Shown: positions 13,705-14,177 of the stretch, piece by piece
Layout of the letters: each line of letters begins with the position of its first letter
Numbering within the stretch: the stretch's first letter is position 1
Source: Synechococcales cyanobacterium PMM_0002
Lineage (GTDB): Bacteria > Cyanobacteriota > Cyanobacteriia > Elainellales > Elainellaceae
DNA length: 14,177 nt
Assembly: GCA_949127925.1 (NCBI GenBank)
Contig: CASBQX010000115.1
Coordinates: 1-14,177, forward strand
Direction of reading: 5' to 3'
Notes under the pieces: generated by a model
Databases searched by the model: none
Told to the model about the DNA's origin: nothing
Seen by the model: the letters and a program-made list of their open reading frames with translations, nothing else
Position numbers and translations under genes: made by a program

Positions 13705-13868
13705 CAGGCGATGGCGCTCAATTCCGCTTTAACCTGTGCCATGAGCCAATACTGGGAAAGGTCGTCGGGTGCGGCGGCGATGCAGGCTTGGTAAAGCTGC
13801 ACCGCTTCTGCATACTGGCGCTGGGTGAGGCAAGCCGCTGCCTGTTGCTGTTGGGTCGAAAGCGACAT
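13704..13868 (-). pseudogene. Short TPR-like protein, probably a truncated gene
   Basis: Reads as 54 aa from ATG 13868: MSLSTQQQQAAACLTQRQYA, then EAVQLYQACIAAAPDDLSQYW and a tail ending in KAELSAIA. Residues about 7-41 look like the first TPR helix pair seen at the start of long cyanobacterial TPR proteins (QRQYAEAVQLYQACIAAAPDD). After Tyr40-Trp41 the expected continuation of repeats is missing. The stop TGA (13704-13706) takes its A from the terminal inverted repeat of the neighbouring element, suggesting that the insertion cut off the rest. It starts 15 bases after the ruvC stop on the same strand, so it is probably co-transcribed. It could instead be a genuine short protein. Confidence 0.6.
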
Positions 13869-13883
13869 GGCGGGTGGGGGGAT

Positions 13884-14177
13884 TTATTGTTGGAACCAGG
13901 CGGCTAGCGCCAGTGCCAGCGCATCGGCGGCATCGTCAGGTTTCGGGATCGTAGTCAGCGCCAGTTCACGGGCAACGGCTTCTTGAACGGCGTGCTTGTC
14001 GGCGGCTCCGTACCCCGTTAGCGCCTGCTTGACCTGGGCAGGGGTAAATTCAACAAAGGGCAGCTGATGTTGGGCGAGCACGAGCATCACCACACCTCTC
14101 GCCTGGGCAACGGCAATGGTATTGCCCATGCGGTAGAAAAATAGCTTTTCGATCGCCACCAAATCTGGTTTGACGGC
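13884..14177 (-). CDS. ruvC: Holliday junction resolvase RuvC, C-terminal part
   Basis: RuvC is the endonuclease that cuts four-way junctions made by recombination, working with the RuvAB motor. The visible 97 codons run off the right edge with the frame open to the last base, so the N-terminus is outside the window; the GTG at 14162 is internal. Family marks: VAIEKLFFYRMGNT with the catalytic Glu of the second acidic motif, QARGVVMLVLAQHQLPFVEFTPAQVKQ, GYGAADKHAVQ, and the C-terminal acidic motif KPDDAADALALAL with two metal-binding Asp residues. The end at AAWFQQ is normal. A TPR-like fragment follows 15 bases downstream. Confidence 0.93.
   Translation of the reverse strand, partial: AVKPDLVAIEKLFFYRMGNTIAVAQARGVVMLVLAQHQLPFVEFTPAQVKQALTGYGAADKHAVQEAVARELALTTIPKPDDAADALALALAAWFQQ

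Overview
The window looks like an ordinary chromosomal stretch of a cyanobacterium. The octamer GCGATCGC (HIP1) occurs about 22 times by eye, far above chance. The gene set also fits: a plant-type [2Fe-2S] ferredoxin, a biliverdin reductase of the Synechocystis BvdR type, an SLH/DUF3747 protein, a pentapeptide-repeat membrane protein with a typical cyanobacterial C-terminus, and the cyanobacterial N-terminal module on a CapA-like protein. I could not place it at species level.

Layout. Bases 1-322 are non-coding and repeat-bearing. Then lpxD (-), a 140-aa orphan (+), a DUF3887-like secreted protein (+) and an SLH/DUF3747 envelope protein (+). A strong bidirectional terminator separates the last of these from a convergent class II fructose-bisphosphate aldolase (-). 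Next come tRNA-Lys(UUU) (-), an aldose-1-epimerase-like gene (-) and a large CapA-like membrane protein (-). Divergent from CapA is a 78-aa conserved-looking protein (+), followed by a terminator, a promoter and a pentapeptide-repeat membrane protein (+). This converges on bvdR (-), which diverges from the ferredoxin gene (+) across about 400 bp. A glutathione S-transferase (+) follows. A 162-bp non-autonomous inverted-repeat element lies between it and a short TPR-like remnant (-). The window closes with the C-terminal part of ruvC (-), cut by the right edge.

The genes do not form one pathway. Loose themes are cell envelope (lpxD, SLH protein, CapA-like protein), central carbon metabolism (aldolase, epimerase-like protein), and redox/tetrapyrrole metabolism (bvdR, ferredoxin, GST). 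Most transcription units are single genes; the CapA-like and epimerase genes could be co-transcribed.

I see no defence system, phage, CRISPR array or biosynthetic cluster. The most notable signals are: the small element at 13543-13704, whose terminal bases complete the stop codons of both flanking genes; the CapA-like protein, whose usual metal-binding motifs are mostly altered; a palindromic CRP-type site between capA and its divergent neighbour; and several short perfect tandem duplications just after or inside genes.
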